A program made the position numbers and the translations under genes. The notes under the pieces were generated by a model. That model searched no databases. It was not told the DNA's origin and saw only the letters and a program-made list of their open reading frames with translations. DNA of 64,000 nucleotides from the NCBI GenBank assembly GCA_033439265.1, contig JAVTVX010000005.1, positions 5,590,001 through 5,654,000 of the forward strand, given 5' to 3'. This document shows, one piece after another, positions 1 to 11,869 of the stretch (position 1 is the stretch's first letter; each line of letters opens with the position of its first letter). This stretch comes from Dillenia suffruticosa. Its lineage: Eukaryota > Streptophyta > Magnoliopsida > Dilleniales > Dilleniaceae.

Positions 1-208
1 CTTATTCATAAGAGGTGATGTGGCTCATCTATATATACAATAAGATAGATAAAGAATTAGGAAACTAACTCCTAATTACTCCTAATTTACAGTCATAAAA
101 TAGACCACAAAATAGGATCTAAATCAATCATTCAAAAACTATATTTATTTTCCTAAAATAAAGATTTCTAAGTAATAGGAAACATTCCTAAAAAAATGCA
201 TCATTCCA
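1..208 (-). repeat. 3' LTR of copia element (partial)
   Basis: Aligns without gaps to 4797-5004. About 43 bp of the LTR lie beyond the window edge. Ends in ATTCCA on the + strand. Confidence 0.93.
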
Positions 209-223
209 ACACTCCCCCTCAAG
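209..223 (-). other. Polypurine tract of copia element
   Basis: On the minus strand this reads TTGAGGGGGAGTG directly before the 3' LTR start, the normal place for the plus-strand primer. Confidence 0.85.
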
Positions 224-350
224 TTGGAGCATAGATATCAATCATGTTCAACTTGGATAGGAGTTCTTCAAATTTGACTCGTGATAAACCTTTGGTTAAG
301 AAATCTGCAAGTTGTCCTTTGGATGTAATGTAGGGTATACACACAAGTCA

Positions 351-2690
351 TTATTCAATCTTCTCTTTAATGAAATGTCTATCCACTTCTATGTGTTTAG
401 TACGGTCATGGTGAGTTGAATTGTGAGCAATACTGATTGCTGACTTGTTGTCACAGTACAGCAGTATAGGATTCTCACCTTGAAGTGAAAGCTCACCCAT
501 GATTCTTCTTAGCCATAGAAGTTCGCATATTCCTTGTGCAAGAGCTCGAAATTCAGCCTCAGCACTGCTTCTTGCTACCACTGATTGCTTTTTGCTCCTC
601 CAAGTCACTAGGTTGCCCCATATAAATGTACAATACCTAGTAGTAGACCTTCTATCACTAACTGACCCGACCCAATCAGCATCAGTGAATGCCTCTATCT
701 TCCTTGAATCATTTTTCTTGAAAAAAAGTCCATTTCCAGGAGTTCTTTTGAGATATCTCAAAATACGTTGAACTGCTTCCAGATATTTCTCATAAGGCTC
801 ATCCATAAATTGGCTGACCACACTGACGACGTAGGCAATATCAGGTCGTGTATGAGACAGATAAATTAAACGTTCCACTAACCTTTGATATCTACCTTTA
901 TCAACAGGGACCTCTCCCTTCTTAGATCCTAACTTGTGATTCTCTTCAATTGGTGTATAAGCCGGTTTACTTCCTAGAAAACCTGTCTCTCTGAGCAGGT
1001 CAATGATATATTTCCTTTGTGACACATAAATCCCTTTCTTTGATCTTGCAACTTCCATACCAAGAAAGTATTTCATAGGCCCGAGATCCTTGATTTCAAA
1101 TTCTTTGGCTAGAACTTTCTTCATTCTTTCTCCTTCAGTTGTATCATCCCCTGTAAGTAGAATATTATCAACGTACACAATTAAGACTGAGATCTTCCCA
1201 TCTTGAGACTTTTAAAAAAATAAAGTATGATCGGTTTGAGTTTGAGTGTAGCCATATTTCTTCACCGTCTTTGAGAAACGATCAAACCAGGCTCTAGGAG
1301 ATTGCTTCAATCCGTAGAGAGATTTTTTCAGTTTGCAAACTGTATTAGTGCCATAGACATCTACAAAACCAGGAGGAATATCCATAAAAACTTCTTCTGT
1401 CAATTCTCCGTTTAGAAAAGCATTCTTGACATCTAATTGCCATTCTAAATTAGCTGCAATAGAGAGAAGAACACGAATAGTGTTGAGCTTCGCTACCGGG
1501 GCAAATGTTTCTTGGTAGTCTATCCCATAGGACTGTGTGAATCCTTTTGCAACCAAGCGAGCCTTGAATCTTTCCATTGATCCATCCGAATTATATTTCA
1601 CTGTGAATACCCACTTACACCCCACTGTTTTCTTTCCCTTCGGTATTGACACATACTCCCATGTTTCATTTTTCTCCGGTGCTTTGATCTCCTCCATAAC
1701 TGCTGCTCTCCATTCTGGAATACTCAATGCTTCTTGGATTGACTTGGGAATTGCTATATTGGTCAGATTAGTAGCAAAAGCCCGATAGGGAGGATACAAA
1801 CTGCTATAGCACATGTAATCTGAAAAACGGTGAGACGTACAAGTTCTTTTTCCTTTTCTAAGAGCAATAGGAATATCTAGATCCTCAATAAGTGTTGAAT
1901 TACTTTGATTTTCACAGGTGGCATGATGTGTAGGAGAATTCTGATTTGATGCATCATCAAGAACCGGTGGATCCAATGACTGGTTCTGCTCAAGTGTGTG
2001 AATTTCTTCATTTTCCTTTCTTTTCCATCTCTCATAGACAAGTAATTTTGGACTTTGAATTTCCAATTCTGTTTCTTTAGTGATTGTAGTGGGTATTTCT
2101 TGGTCTAGAAGAGGAATATGAGTAGAAACGAGAGGCGTAAAAAGAGTAGGGTAACAATTGATAGGGCTGACTGAGTTTGATTGGTCTGAAGAAAGAGTAG
2201 GCAATGTATCCCAAAAATTACAAAAACTCTCTTCTGTGGTCGCATTCTCCCTCTGAAGTGAGTTTTTGGTGAAGTAAGGCTGATTCTCAAAGAAGGAAAC
2301 ATCCATACTAACAAATATCTTCTTAGTTTTTGGATCAAAGCACTTATACCCTTTTTTTGTCGATGAATATCTGAGGAAAACACATTTGACAGCCCTTGGA
2401 TCAAATTTGCTACGGTTATGAGAATGGATATGAACAAAGGAGGTACACCCAAATATCCTAAGTGGTAAATTGGTAATTAAGCGGTTTGTTGGATAGACAC
2501 TTTGAAATACTTCTAGATGAGTCTTGTATCCTAGAACCCGAGTAGGAATCCTATTAATGAGAAATGAGGCAGTAAGAATAGCTTCCCCCTAAAAAGGTTT
2601 TGGCATATTTGTGGTGAACATTAAGGATCTGGCAACCTCAAGTAAATGTTTGTTTTTCCTTTCCGCCAACCCATTTTGTTGTGAAGTATT
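351..2690 (-). pseudogene. copia pol, 3' part: integrase end, reverse transcriptase, RNase H
   Basis: One frame holds the end of integrase (NGLAERKNKHLLEVARS region), a GKN-type linker, RT (RLVAKGFTQSYGIDY; DVKNAFLNGEL) and RNase H (AFTDADW, SSAEAEF, CDNKSA, RTKHIEVDRHFI). Stops interrupt it near 2590 and at 1209-1211. The RT active site near 1170 reads YVDN instead of the family YVDD, so the second catalytic aspartate is lost. The 5' side is joined to upstream integrase by a frameshift near 2690. Not functional. Confidence 0.9.
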
Positions 2691-3642
2691 ATACAATTAC
2701 TTTGATGAATGATTCCCTCTTCTTGAAGAAATGTTCCAAGAACATTTTTGAAATATTCGCTCCTATTGTCTGTTCTAAGAATCTGAATTTGGGTTTGAAA
2801 TTGGGTTTTGACCATTGAGTGAAATCTTTTAAAGACATGTTCTGTTTCAGATTTTGCCTTCAAGAGATATACCCAACATAGTCTAGTATGATCATCGATA
2901 AAGATAATAAACCATCTAGCCCCTGAAAAATTTTTTATTCGTGAAAAACCCAAAATATCACTGTGTATTATTGAGAAAGGGGTGGAATGCTTATATGACT
3001 GTACTGGAAAAGATGCACGATGATGTTTAGAAAATTGACAAATCTCACACTGAAAGGAAGATGTATCTTTATTATTGAAAAGAGATGGAAATAAATTTTT
3101 CAAGTAGGGAAAGCTAGGGTGGCCGAGTCTATAGTGCCACAACATGACATTATTTTCACATAAAGAAATAGAAAAGGATTTGCAAATCAAACTTTGTCTA
3201 TTTGAGTCTTCCTTGTCAAGGTAGTAAAGTCCTCCACACTCTTTAGCATTGCCAATCATCTTCCCCGAAACCAGTTCCTGAAATTGACATGAGGAGGAAC
3301 CAAATTTAGCCACACAATTTTGATCATGAGTGAGTTTGCTAATGGACAACAGATTACATGTAAGTAAAGGAACATGAAGTACAGATTTTTTGACAAAATA
3401 ATTGACCCTTTCCCTGCTACAGTAGCTAATGAACCATCAGTAATCTTTACTTTCAAATTACCAGCACAAGGAGCATAAGTGGAGAAGAGTGAAGAACAAC
3501 CTGTCATATGATCAGAGGCACCAGAATCTAGGATCCAAGGAGTTCTGTCCTCAGTTAGCACACTGAAGGTCTGAGAAAAATTACCTTTCTGTGCAATGGA
3601 GGCAGTGGAATACAAGTTGAATTTAGGAGTTTCATGAGACAT
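2621..3642 (-). pseudogene. copia protease and integrase (frameshifted)
   Basis: The first frame (3642-3256) carries the aspartic protease motif WILDSGASDHMTG. The frame starting near 3349 carries the GAG-pre-integrase zinc motif (HYRLGHPSFPYLKN with CEICQFSKHH) and the integrase core with HSDILG, FIDDHTR and RTDNRSEYF. The two frames are offset, and the core shifts again near 2690 in the conserved QQNG region. The protease catalytic DSG is intact; the protein as a whole is not. Confidence 0.88.
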
Positions 3643-4643
3643 TCCAACTGTTCTTTATTGAGGGAAACTAGAGAATTTTCGGGTATTGATTCTTCTAAAC
3701 CCGTTTGAAGAGCTCTGCTAGTCACTTGATCAGATTGTTCATTTTTCAAATAAGGAGGCTTTCCATGCAACTTCCAGCAAGTCTCACGGGTATGACCAGG
3801 TTTTTTACAATGATCGCACCAGGGTCTATTTCCCCTTTTATTCCGAGTATCGTTACCTCCATTTGAGGTATTAGAGAATCGATTGCTTTTGGCTGCCAGT
3901 GCTGATGATTCAGTTTCAAGAGTCTCTCGAGTTTCCTTTCCCAGCATAACGTTCCTTCTGCTTTCCTCCCTACGGACTTCGGAGAACACTTCCCGAGTGG
4001 ATGGCAAGATCTCACGTCCAAGAATTCTTCAACAAACCTCATCGAGATCATTATTCAGACCAGCCAAGAAAGCAAAAACACGCTCTTTTTCAATCATTCT
4101 CTTAAATATGACACTGTCTTGTGGACAATGCCATTCATAATCATAAAATAAATCCAACTCTTGCCACAAGGTTCTGAGAGTATTGTAATATTGTAAAACA
4201 CTTAAATTACCTTGTTTTGTATTCCGAATTTGAGTAGAAATTTCATAAATCTGAGCTGAATTTCCCAGATCTGAGAAAGTCTCTTTTGCAGCCTCCCAGA
4301 TTTCTTGGGCGGTAGTAAGAAACATATACGTCTTGCTGATTGGCAGCTCCATTGAATTTATCAACCAGGACATGATTAGGGCATTCTCCGATTCCCAGAT
4401 CTCAATCACTTCAGAACCTTCCTCCGGTTTTTTCGTTACTCCAGTTAAAAAACCGATCTTTCCTCGTCTTCTGTTGAAGAGCTTGACTGACTGGGACCAT
4501 TGGAGATAATTTTCTCCATTGAATTTGTGGATGATTGGTTGAGTAGAGAGATTATCATGGGTCAAAAGATCGGTTTTTGAAGAAGAGGATCTCGTTGGAC
4601 TAGAATCAAGTATGTGGTCACCCACACTTGATGTGCCAGACAT
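3555..4643 (-). pseudogene. copia gag with one zinc knuckle
   Basis: The N-terminal Gag region (HKFNGENYLQWSQSVKLF, WESENALIMSW, AQEIWEAAKETF) is of the UBN2/copia-Gag type. After one in-frame TGA at 4029-4031, in a codon probably once CGA, the same frame continues to a CCHC knuckle, CDHCKKPGHTRETC, at about 3800. The start is at 4643, just inside the 5' LTR and PBS. The fold resembles the N-terminal domain of the host genes at 30.4, 48.8 and 59.8 kb. Confidence 0.88.
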
Positions 4644-4739
4644 AATGGCTTGTTCTAGAAATAATAGATGAGAATTGCTGCAGAAAAAACTGAGAGAGAA
4701 AAACTACGACAAGATTTTGATACCAGAAACGAGCCCAAA

Positions 4740-4751
4740 GCTCTGATACCA
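4740..4751 (-). other. Primer binding site, tRNA-iMet
   Basis: The minus strand reads TGGTATCAGAGC, complementary to the 3' end of initiator tRNA-Met, two bases from the 5' LTR end. Confidence 0.93.
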
Positions 4752-4753
4752 TG

Positions 4754-5004
4754 TGGAATCGGTAGGTTTTAGAATACCTAACCGAATAATCTCCATCTTA
4801 TTCATAAGAGGTGATGTGTCTCATTTATATATACAATAAGATAGATAAAGAACTAGGAAACTAACTCCTAATTATTCCTAATTTACAGCCATAAAATAGG
4901 TTATAAAATAGGATCTAAATCAATCATTCAAAAACTACATTTATTTTCCTAAAATAAAGATTTCTAAGTAATAGGAAACATTTCTAAATAAATGCATCAT
5001 TCCA
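4754..5004 (-). repeat. 5' LTR of copia element
   Basis: 251 bp with inverted ends TGGAAT/ATTCCA. Carries a TATA-rich stretch near 4830. Confidence 0.93.
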
Positions 5005-5188
5005 ATATGTTTCTCTGAGAATAGTATCAAATTTTAGTGCCCTAGTGCAGCTTGCGAAATTGTGTTAGTCTTTTGAAAAACTTAGATTAAAAATGTAAGA
5101 TATTTCTCTAATGTACTACATATTGCAGCAGTATTTTCTGTTCCTCCTCCCAAGCAATCGTATTAATACATCTCATTTTTCATGGCAG

Positions 5189-5329
5189 ACATACATGTAC
5201 CCATTGAACTAGCTTATGCTTTTGGAGAAATTCATATCAACAACCAAGTACCTGAAAGGAGTCGAAGTAATTGGGCAAACACTGTTATCCAATGTAAGCT
5301 CTCTCTCCCTCTCCCTCTCTCTCTCTCCC

Positions 5330-5366
<37 letters not shown>

Positions 5367-5745
5367 GTGTCTTTGTGGGTCAAGGTTTTTAGGTGGTCTT
5401 TGCTTTTGCAGCAATTGACAAAGTTTTGTTCAAGAGTATCAGACGCATAAAAGAGCAAATGACCTTACATTCTCAAACCCTTAAACTCTTAGACATACTA
5501 TATAGAGAAATATCACAATTAAATCAACGGGAGTTGCTGAAGAGTGGAATGTCAGAAGCACTTTTCCTTGCTATTGAGAATGGGACTACAAAATTTGTGC
5601 TTGCAGCAGTTGAAAATTATCCTCAATTGTTGTCCACTTATGATAAGCATGGTCGGCATGCCTTTCAAGTAGCAGTACTCCAACGCCAAGAGGAGATCTT
5701 TAATCTCCTATATGGCTTAGGCCCAAGGAAATACGCATTTGCAAG
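5189..5745 (+). pseudogene. ANK-PGG gene copy A: two internal exons only
   Basis: Two exons of the ankyrin/PGG membrane-protein family. Exon 5189-5293 follows a CAG acceptor and ends at GTAAGC; it codes for the linker before the second ankyrin block. The next exon starts at 5412 after TTTTGCAG, with a (CT)n intron between. It reads SEALFLAIENG, DKHGRHAFQVAVLQRQEE and FNLLYGLGPRK, matching exon 7 of the intact gene at 51314-51744. Both exons keep the family's phase-1 joins. Homology stops near 5745 and the PGG exon is absent. Upstream exons are cut off by the copia element ending at 5004. Any remaining 5' part would lie left of the window. Confidence 0.85.
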
Positions 5746-5941
5746 GATATTTTCCGCTGCTAATTCTCGAACCCTCAATTGCGCATGCGCCTCCATGTGC
5801 GTTCCCCATGCGACATCACTTGCATACGCACCTACACATACGCCCAGCCTACACCCTCATGTGCTTACGCGCGCCGGCTCCTGTGTACGCTCCCTCACAC
5901 GCACCCACTTGCTAGCCCGACCCGCCCGCGCAGTAGCCCGT
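5746..5941 (+). other. GC-rich insert of unknown origin
   Basis: A GC-rich, CpG- and GTGCG/CACGC-rich block that replaces the expected gene A sequence and ends at the chromovirus LTR. Its style resembles the GC-rich core of the solo LTR at 55.15-55.74 kb, but I see no long match by eye. The frame is open through it from gene A, but the peptide (His/Thr/Ala/Arg-rich) matches nothing I know. Confidence 0.5.
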
Positions 5942-6455
5942 TGTTACAGTAAGCAAAAGAAAGAAGGAACAACAGCTGCAGATAGGAAGGATTCAAACAA
6001 GTAGGACCAGACTTCAGACATGAGCAGACTTCGGACATCCAAAATCAATGGCTATCTCAACTACTCCAACTACCCATTTCAACAAAACAACTAATAGTCT
6101 AACTGCCGTAACTAATTGACAGTTTACAACAGATGAAATAACAGATTTGGTTACAAGAAATCCATCAACCAAATCATCCTTGTATAACTAGCATGTATGG
6201 AGATGAAAATCATAAGGAAATAGAAGTACCTTTTTCTCTCCTCTGCTTCTTCTCTTTTTCTTTGTCTCTCTCTTCTCGACCTCTCTCTGTCTCTCTTTTT
6301 CTTCTTTCTTTCTTTCTTTCTTCTTCTTCACAACTTTCTCTGCAATCTTATCTCACCTTTTCACCAGCACTGACTACATAAAAGCATCAGTCTTAGTCTA
6401 CAATAAATTTCTATTAGTAGCACTCTTCTTCTTTAATTAGAGGAGAGTTGTAATA
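5942..6455 (+). repeat. 5' LTR of chromovirus-like element
   Basis: Starts TGTTACA, ends near TTGTAATA. Contains a CT-rich stretch at about 6230-6340 that differs in length from the TTC-rich stretch in the other LTR. Confidence 0.88.
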
Positions 6456-6458
6456 GTT

Positions 6459-6470
6459 TCGTATCAGAGC
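6459..6470 (+). other. Primer binding site, tRNA-iMet, one mismatch
   Basis: Reads TCGTATCAGAGC, one base off the usual TGGTATCAGAGC. Confidence 0.75.
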
Positions 6471-6486
6471 AAAGGAATCATTAGAC

Positions 6487-7440
6487 ATGGCAGAAGGTAC
6501 AAGGTCTAAAACTCTTGAGGATCAAATCAAGAAACAGGAAGCTAGAATTCAAGAATTAGCCATTGAGTTTTATGCAAAGCACATCGATTTGGGACAAAAA
6601 TTTGACGAACAGAACAAAAAGATCGAAGATCAAAACAAGAAGCTTGAGGAACAAATTAGAAGAGTGGATAATCTAATGTCCACTATGAATGAGAAGCTTA
6701 ATACCATCATGCGACATATGAGTAAAGAAAGAACTGAAGAATCAGATATTGAGCGATTATACAGATCTCCAATATTACCTATTTCAACCGAAGGAAGGGT
6801 GAGAGGAGATGCAGTAAATGCTGGAAACAAAAAAGATTCTATTGTTAAAGGAGTTTTCCCCAATCTGCCTAGAGTAGAGTTGTCCATGTTTACCGGAGAT
6901 AATCCCCGTACCTGGTTAAAGAAATGCAGAAAGTTCTTCTCAATTTATCAAATATATAGTCAAGTATGGGTAGACACCATCGAGATATACCTGGATGGAA
7001 AAGCAGAAGTATGGTTCCAACGATTAAAAATAGTGAAGAAAGAAGTAGAATGGGGGAATTTGCTAGACTGCTATGTCAGCGGTTTGAAGACAAAGGACTG
7101 TAATATGAGATAGAGGAATTTAACAAGTTACAGCAAACTGGGACAGTAGCCGAATACTAAGAGAAATTTGAGGAAATACGCATAAGAATCTCAAACTCAC
7201 TGAGTCATATTTTTTATCTAGCTTTATAAGTGGAGTAAAGGAAGAAATCAAGCCAATCTTGAGGATGCTTAAGCCTACTACTTTAGTACAGGTATTTGAA
7301 ATAACTTTGCTTCGGGAGCAATCTTTAGAGCTCATTAAAATGAGGAAAGGAGCAATAAGTAAAAGCCGGGAACAAAACGATTGTAAAAAGGATCAAAAGG
7401 TAGAACTGTCCAAAGGAAAAACCTAGGTTAAGAGAGTTGC
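6487..7440 (+). pseudogene. chromovirus gag
   Basis: Starts MAEGTRSKTLEDQIKKQ. A coiled coil covers roughly residues 10-75 (heptad-like KKIEDQNKKLEEQ). The retrotransposon Gag core follows: FPNLPRVELSMFTGDNP, WLKKCRKFF, AEVWFQRL. The frame ends in TAG at 7111-7113 after a likely frameshift near 7060, since family text (RFEDKG) continues in another frame. Gag homology goes on to about 7440 with further stops. Confidence 0.85.
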
Positions 7441-7474
7441 TGACAACAAAACCACAAAGCTATCTTCTCAAGAA

Positions 7475-10400
7475 ATGCAGTATAGGAGGGCCAACAATCT
7501 ATACTTCAGATGTGGAGAAAATTATACACCTGGGCATCAATGCAAACTCAGAAATCTCAACCTTATGATTACTGCAGAGGATGAGGAGGATGCAGGCTCA
7601 GGATCAGAAATTGCAAGCACCAAAGAGAATGCAGAATTACCAGTATTCCCTTATGTGGTGTTTCTAACTCTCTTGAAAGAAAAACTATAGCTATACAAGG
7701 GACTATAGGGGAGATAACAATAGTGATATTGGTGGACACGGGAAGCTCAAACAACTCCTTAAATCAGAAATTAGTTGAGGAGATAAAAATAAAACCACAA
7801 GAAGCAGAACCTCTGCATGCTATAATGGCGGATGAGACTAGAATAAGCAGCTATACCAAGGTGAAAGGAGTTAAGTCGAATGTGCAAGGCTATAATTTCT
7901 CTTTTGATTTAAGGGTAATTCAATTAGGTAGACGGGACATAATACTTGGAGTGGACTAGATGTATAATTTCAGCTCTATAACATTTGACTTTAAACTACT
8001 ACAAGTGAGGATAGCTAGGGAAGAAGGAGAAGTAGTCCTAATGGGAATGGTGGAAGTATCTAGAATGAAGTTAGTTCGTGAAAAGACCACTAGGAAGTTC
8101 AGGAATCAACAGCTGCAGAGCTGTGCATCACTGTCCTTGCCTATGAAAGAAGGATAGACTCTGGTACTACCGGCCATTATGGAACTTTTGTGGCATTTTG
8201 TAGATGTATTTGCAGTCCCTAGCATATTACCACCAAAAAGGTCTTATGACCATTCGATTCTTCTCAAACAAGAAGCACAACCCTTTAAACTCTTTCCTTA
8301 TATACCCACATTTCCAAAAGACTAAAATAGAAAAACAGGTAGAAGAGATGATGAATAATGAGATTATTAAACATAGTAATAGTCCTTTTGCTTCTTCTGT
8401 GCTGTTGGTTAAAAAAAAAAGATAACATATAGAGATTTTGTATGGACTATAGGCAACTCAACAACCTTACCATAAAAAATAGGTACCACATTCCTAATGT
8501 AAATGAATTGCTGGATGAGTTACATGGTTTTGTAAGATTGATTTTAGATTCGGTTATCATCAAATAAGAGTTAAAACATCTGATTAAGCTAAAACAGCTT
8601 TTCAAACCCATCATGGACACTTTGAATTTCTAGTTATGTCATTTGGTCTAACTAATGCACCAGCAACCTTCTAAGCAGTCATGAACCATATTTTTCAGCC
8701 CCATCTTAGAAAATTTGTATTAGTTTTCTTTGATGATATACTCATTTACAGTTTAGACATGTTTACTCATTTGGGACATCTTAGAGAAGTCCTGCTGATT
8801 CTAAGATATCACCAATTGTTTGCTAAACTCTTCAAATGTACCTTTGCTCAGTCTCAAGTGGAGTATCTAGGTCATATAGTATCCAAGACAGGAGTGAAAA
8901 TGGATTCTCAGAAGGTTGAATGCATCATGAACTGGTCAGAATCTACTTCTGTTAAAACTCTACGAAGTTTCTTAGGACTGACAGGGTATTATAGAAGATT
9001 CATCAAGCACGATGGACTGATCACTAGGCCTTTGCATGATCTACTTAAAAAAGACAGTTACAACTGATGTAATGAAGCTAGGCTAGCCTTCCAACATCTC
9101 AAAGAAGCTGTCAGTTCAGCTTTTGTGATGAGGTTGCCTGATTTTTCTTAGACATTTATTGTGGAGACTGATACATGTTCTTGAGGATGAGGTGCTGTTC
9201 TTATGCAAGAAGGATAACCTATTGCATTCTTAAGTAAAGCTTTAGGGGCTAAGAGTTTAGGATTGTCCATATACGAAAAAGAGCTGATGGCAATGGTGAT
9301 GGTAGTTACAAAATAAAGGCACTACCGGTAGGTTACCATTTTATCATTAGAACAGATCACCAGAGTTTAAAGTATCTGTTGGAGTAAAAGTTGACTAATA
9401 CCTTACAACATAAATGGTTCATCAAATTATTGGGGATGGATTATGAAATACAGTATAAGAAGGGGGCATAAAATAGGGTGGCTGATTCACTGTCGAGAAA
9501 GGAAAGTGCAGAAGGAGATCAAAATGACAAAATACTAATGACAGTTACGTTAGTACAGCCTCAATTGATTACAGAAGTATTGCAAAGTTATGTAGGGGAG
9601 TAGGATTGTCAAGCATTGATTGCTCAGCTTACACTAGATCCTGAAGGTGAATCAGAGTTCTAGCTGCAGAATGAGATTATTAAGTTCAAAAAGAAAATGA
9701 TGGTGGGCAGTGGGGGTAGCATCAGGAACAAGATAATTCAGCAGATGCATAGCTCTGCAATAGGGGGACATTCAGGACAACATGGTACTCTTCAGCGAAT
9801 TAAGATTGCTTTCTATTGGTCATTGATGAAAACGGTAGTAGTTAAATTTGTGCAAGAGTGTGGGGTATGACAGAGAAATAAACATGAGAATGTACCATAC
9901 CCAAAACTATTGCAGCCCTTACCTATCTCTACTCAACCTTGGTCTCAAATAAATATGGACTTTGTAAAAGGGCTACCCGAAAATGAAGGATACAACACCA
10001 TCCTAGTAGTCATTTAAGATCAACAAAGTTTAGCTATTTCATAGGTTTATAGCGCCCATACACTGCACTCAAAGTTGTACAAGTGTTTTTGGATCAAGTT
10101 TTCAAATTGCATGGTCTTCCTGATTCAATTGTGACAGACAGGGATAAAATTTTTACTAGCCTCTTTTGGCAAGAACTCTTCAGGTTAGTGGGTACCCAAT
10201 TGAATTTAAGCAGTGCCTATCAACCTCAAACTGATAATCAAAGTGAGAGGTTAAATCAGTGCATGGAGTGCTACTTAAGGTGCATGACATCTGATAGGCC
10301 AGGACTCTAGTACAAATAGCTTAGCTTGACTGAGTGGTGGTACAATACCACTTTTCATACAAGCACACAAGTGAATCCTTTTGAGGCATTATATGGATAT

Positions 10401-10985
10401 AAGCCTAAATCTATCCCTTGGGGCCCATATTGTGATATAGTCACTCCAGCAACAACGGATTTTGTGCAGCACAAGCAAGCCATGTTGTAGATTTTGAAGG
10501 ATCATTTAGCAAAGGCACAGAACAGAATGAAGTTGAGGGTTGATCAAAATAAAACCGAGAGGGAGTTTGTAGTGGGAGATTAGGTCTATCTTAAACTCCA
10601 AACTTACCGCTAGCAATCTGTGGAACTTAGGAGGCAATCGAAATTATCTTCCAAGTTCTATGAACCATTTCAAATTACAGAAAGGATTCGGAAGGTAGCC
10701 TATAAGTTACAACTTCCACTAGGGTTTAAAATCCATCATGTGTTTCATGTCTCAATGCTCAAGAAACAAGTGGGATCTAAGTAGAAGATTATGCCTAAAC
10801 TACCTCTCATAGGAACAAATAAATAAGTTTTGGTAAAACCAGAAGCTGTTTTGAAGAGACGTGTAATTTTGAGGAATAGCAGGCTTGTCACCCAATGGCT
10901 AATCCACTGGATTAACTTTAGCTCGGAAGAAGCTACATGGAAGGATGTGAATTTCATTCGTGCGCAGTTTCCTAACTTTCATCCT
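7475..10985 (+). pseudogene. chromovirus pol: protease, RT, RNase H, integrase, chromodomain
   Basis: In order: zinc knuckle remnant (YFRCGENYTPGHQCK, near 7500); protease ILVDTGSSNN (7726); RT with KTKIEKQVEEMM and FDDILIYS (8320-8750); RNase H (about 9150-9490); integrase HHCC (9760-9880) and core VTDRDKIFTSLFW with AYQPQTDNQSERLNQ (10130-10260); and a chromodomain-like tail with SEEATWKDVNF (about 10920) ending LEDKDD before the PPT. At least ten in-frame stops, mostly explicable as C-to-T or G-to-A changes, plus frameshifts. Dead copy. Confidence 0.87.
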
Positions 10986-11004
10986 TGAGGACAAGGATGA
11001 TTTA

Positions 11005-11017
11005 AAGGGGTGGGAAA
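11005..11017 (+). other. Polypurine tract of chromovirus-like element
   Basis: AAAGGGGTGGGAAA directly before the 3' LTR. Confidence 0.85.
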
Positions 11018-11493
11018 TGTTACAGTAAGCAAAAGAAAGAAGGAGCAACAACAATAGATAGCAAGGATTCATACAAGTAGGAGCAAACTTCAGACATGAA
11101 TAGACTTCAGACATCCAAAGCCAACGGCTATCTCAACTACTCCAACTACCCATTTCAACAAACAACTAATAGTCTAATTGCTATAACTAATTGACAGTTT
11201 ACAACAGATGAAATAATAGATTTGGTTACAAGAAATCCATGAACCAAATCATCCTTGTATAACTAGATGTATGAAGATGAAAATCATAAGGAAATAGAAG
11301 TACCTTTTTCTCTCCTTTGCTTCTTCTTCTTCTTCTTCTTCTTCGTCTTCTTCTTCTTCTTCTTCACAACTTTCTCTACAATTTTATCTTTACCTTTTCA
11401 CCAGCAGCGCCTACATAAAAAGCATCAGTCATAGTCTGCAATAAATTTCTGTCAGTAGCACTCTTCTCCTTTAATTAAAAGGAGAGTTGTAAA
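11018..11493 (+). repeat. 3' LTR of chromovirus-like element
   Basis: Same start as 5942. A (TTC)n tract lies at about 11320-11363. Ends near GAGAGTTGTAA. Confidence 0.87.
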
Positions 11494-11696
11494 CCTAAAC
11501 AACACAACCACCACACCACATTAGTCTTCTAATCATATTCCTTTCTTTTTTTATTTATTACCTTCATCTCATAATTTTTAATAATAATAAAATAATAAAA
11601 ATGATAATTTATTATAAAGTAATAAAATAATAAAATTTTAGCTTAAAATAAAATAATAAATTTTTTTTAAAATAAAATATTATTATTATTTTACAA

Positions 11697-11727
<31 letters not shown>

Positions 11728-11869
11728 GAATTATTAAATAAAAAATAAAAAATATTAAATTATTAAATTTTTGGTTTAAAATAAAATAATAAAAAATTTA
11801 AAAATGAAATAATAATATTATTCTACAAAATAAAATAAAAATAAAAATAAAAAGAATTATTAAATAAAA
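11494..11869. other. AT-rich intergenic DNA
   Basis: Low-complexity runs of AAATAAAAT type. No gene or recognisable element seen. Confidence 0.6.

Larger units (their letters stand above)
1..5004 (-). mobile_element. Ty1/copia LTR retrotransposon, defective, left end cut by window
   Basis: LTR copies lie at 1-208 (partial) and 4754-5004. Between them, on the minus strand, come gag, protease, integrase, reverse transcriptase and RNase H; integrase before RT is the copia order. A PBS for initiator tRNA-Met (4740-4751) and a polypurine tract (209-223) sit next to the LTRs. Over the 208 aligned LTR bases I count 12 differences (about 6%), nearly all transitions, so this is not a recent insertion. 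The 5 bp right of the element are ATATG; the matching target duplication would lie left of the window. The reading frame has at least three stops and several frame changes, so the copy is non-autonomous. Clade not assigned. Confidence 0.95.
5942..11493 (+). mobile_element. Ty3/gypsy chromovirus-like LTR retrotransposon, heavily mutated
   Basis: LTRs of about 514 and 476 bp begin TGTTACAGTAAGC at 5942 and 11018. Internally: PBS, coiled-coil gag, CCHC-like knuckle, protease, RT, RNase H, integrase and a terminal chromodomain-like segment; integrase after RT is the gypsy order. I found no clean target duplication (left flank CCCGT, right flank about ACCTA), so the exact outer ends are uncertain. 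Many TAG/TGA/TAA codons interrupt conserved protein positions. Confidence 0.92.

Noticed and set aside
5937..11498. Target-site duplication for the chromovirus-like element
   Set aside because: Left flank CCCGT does not match any 5-mer next to the right LTR end, so I report none.
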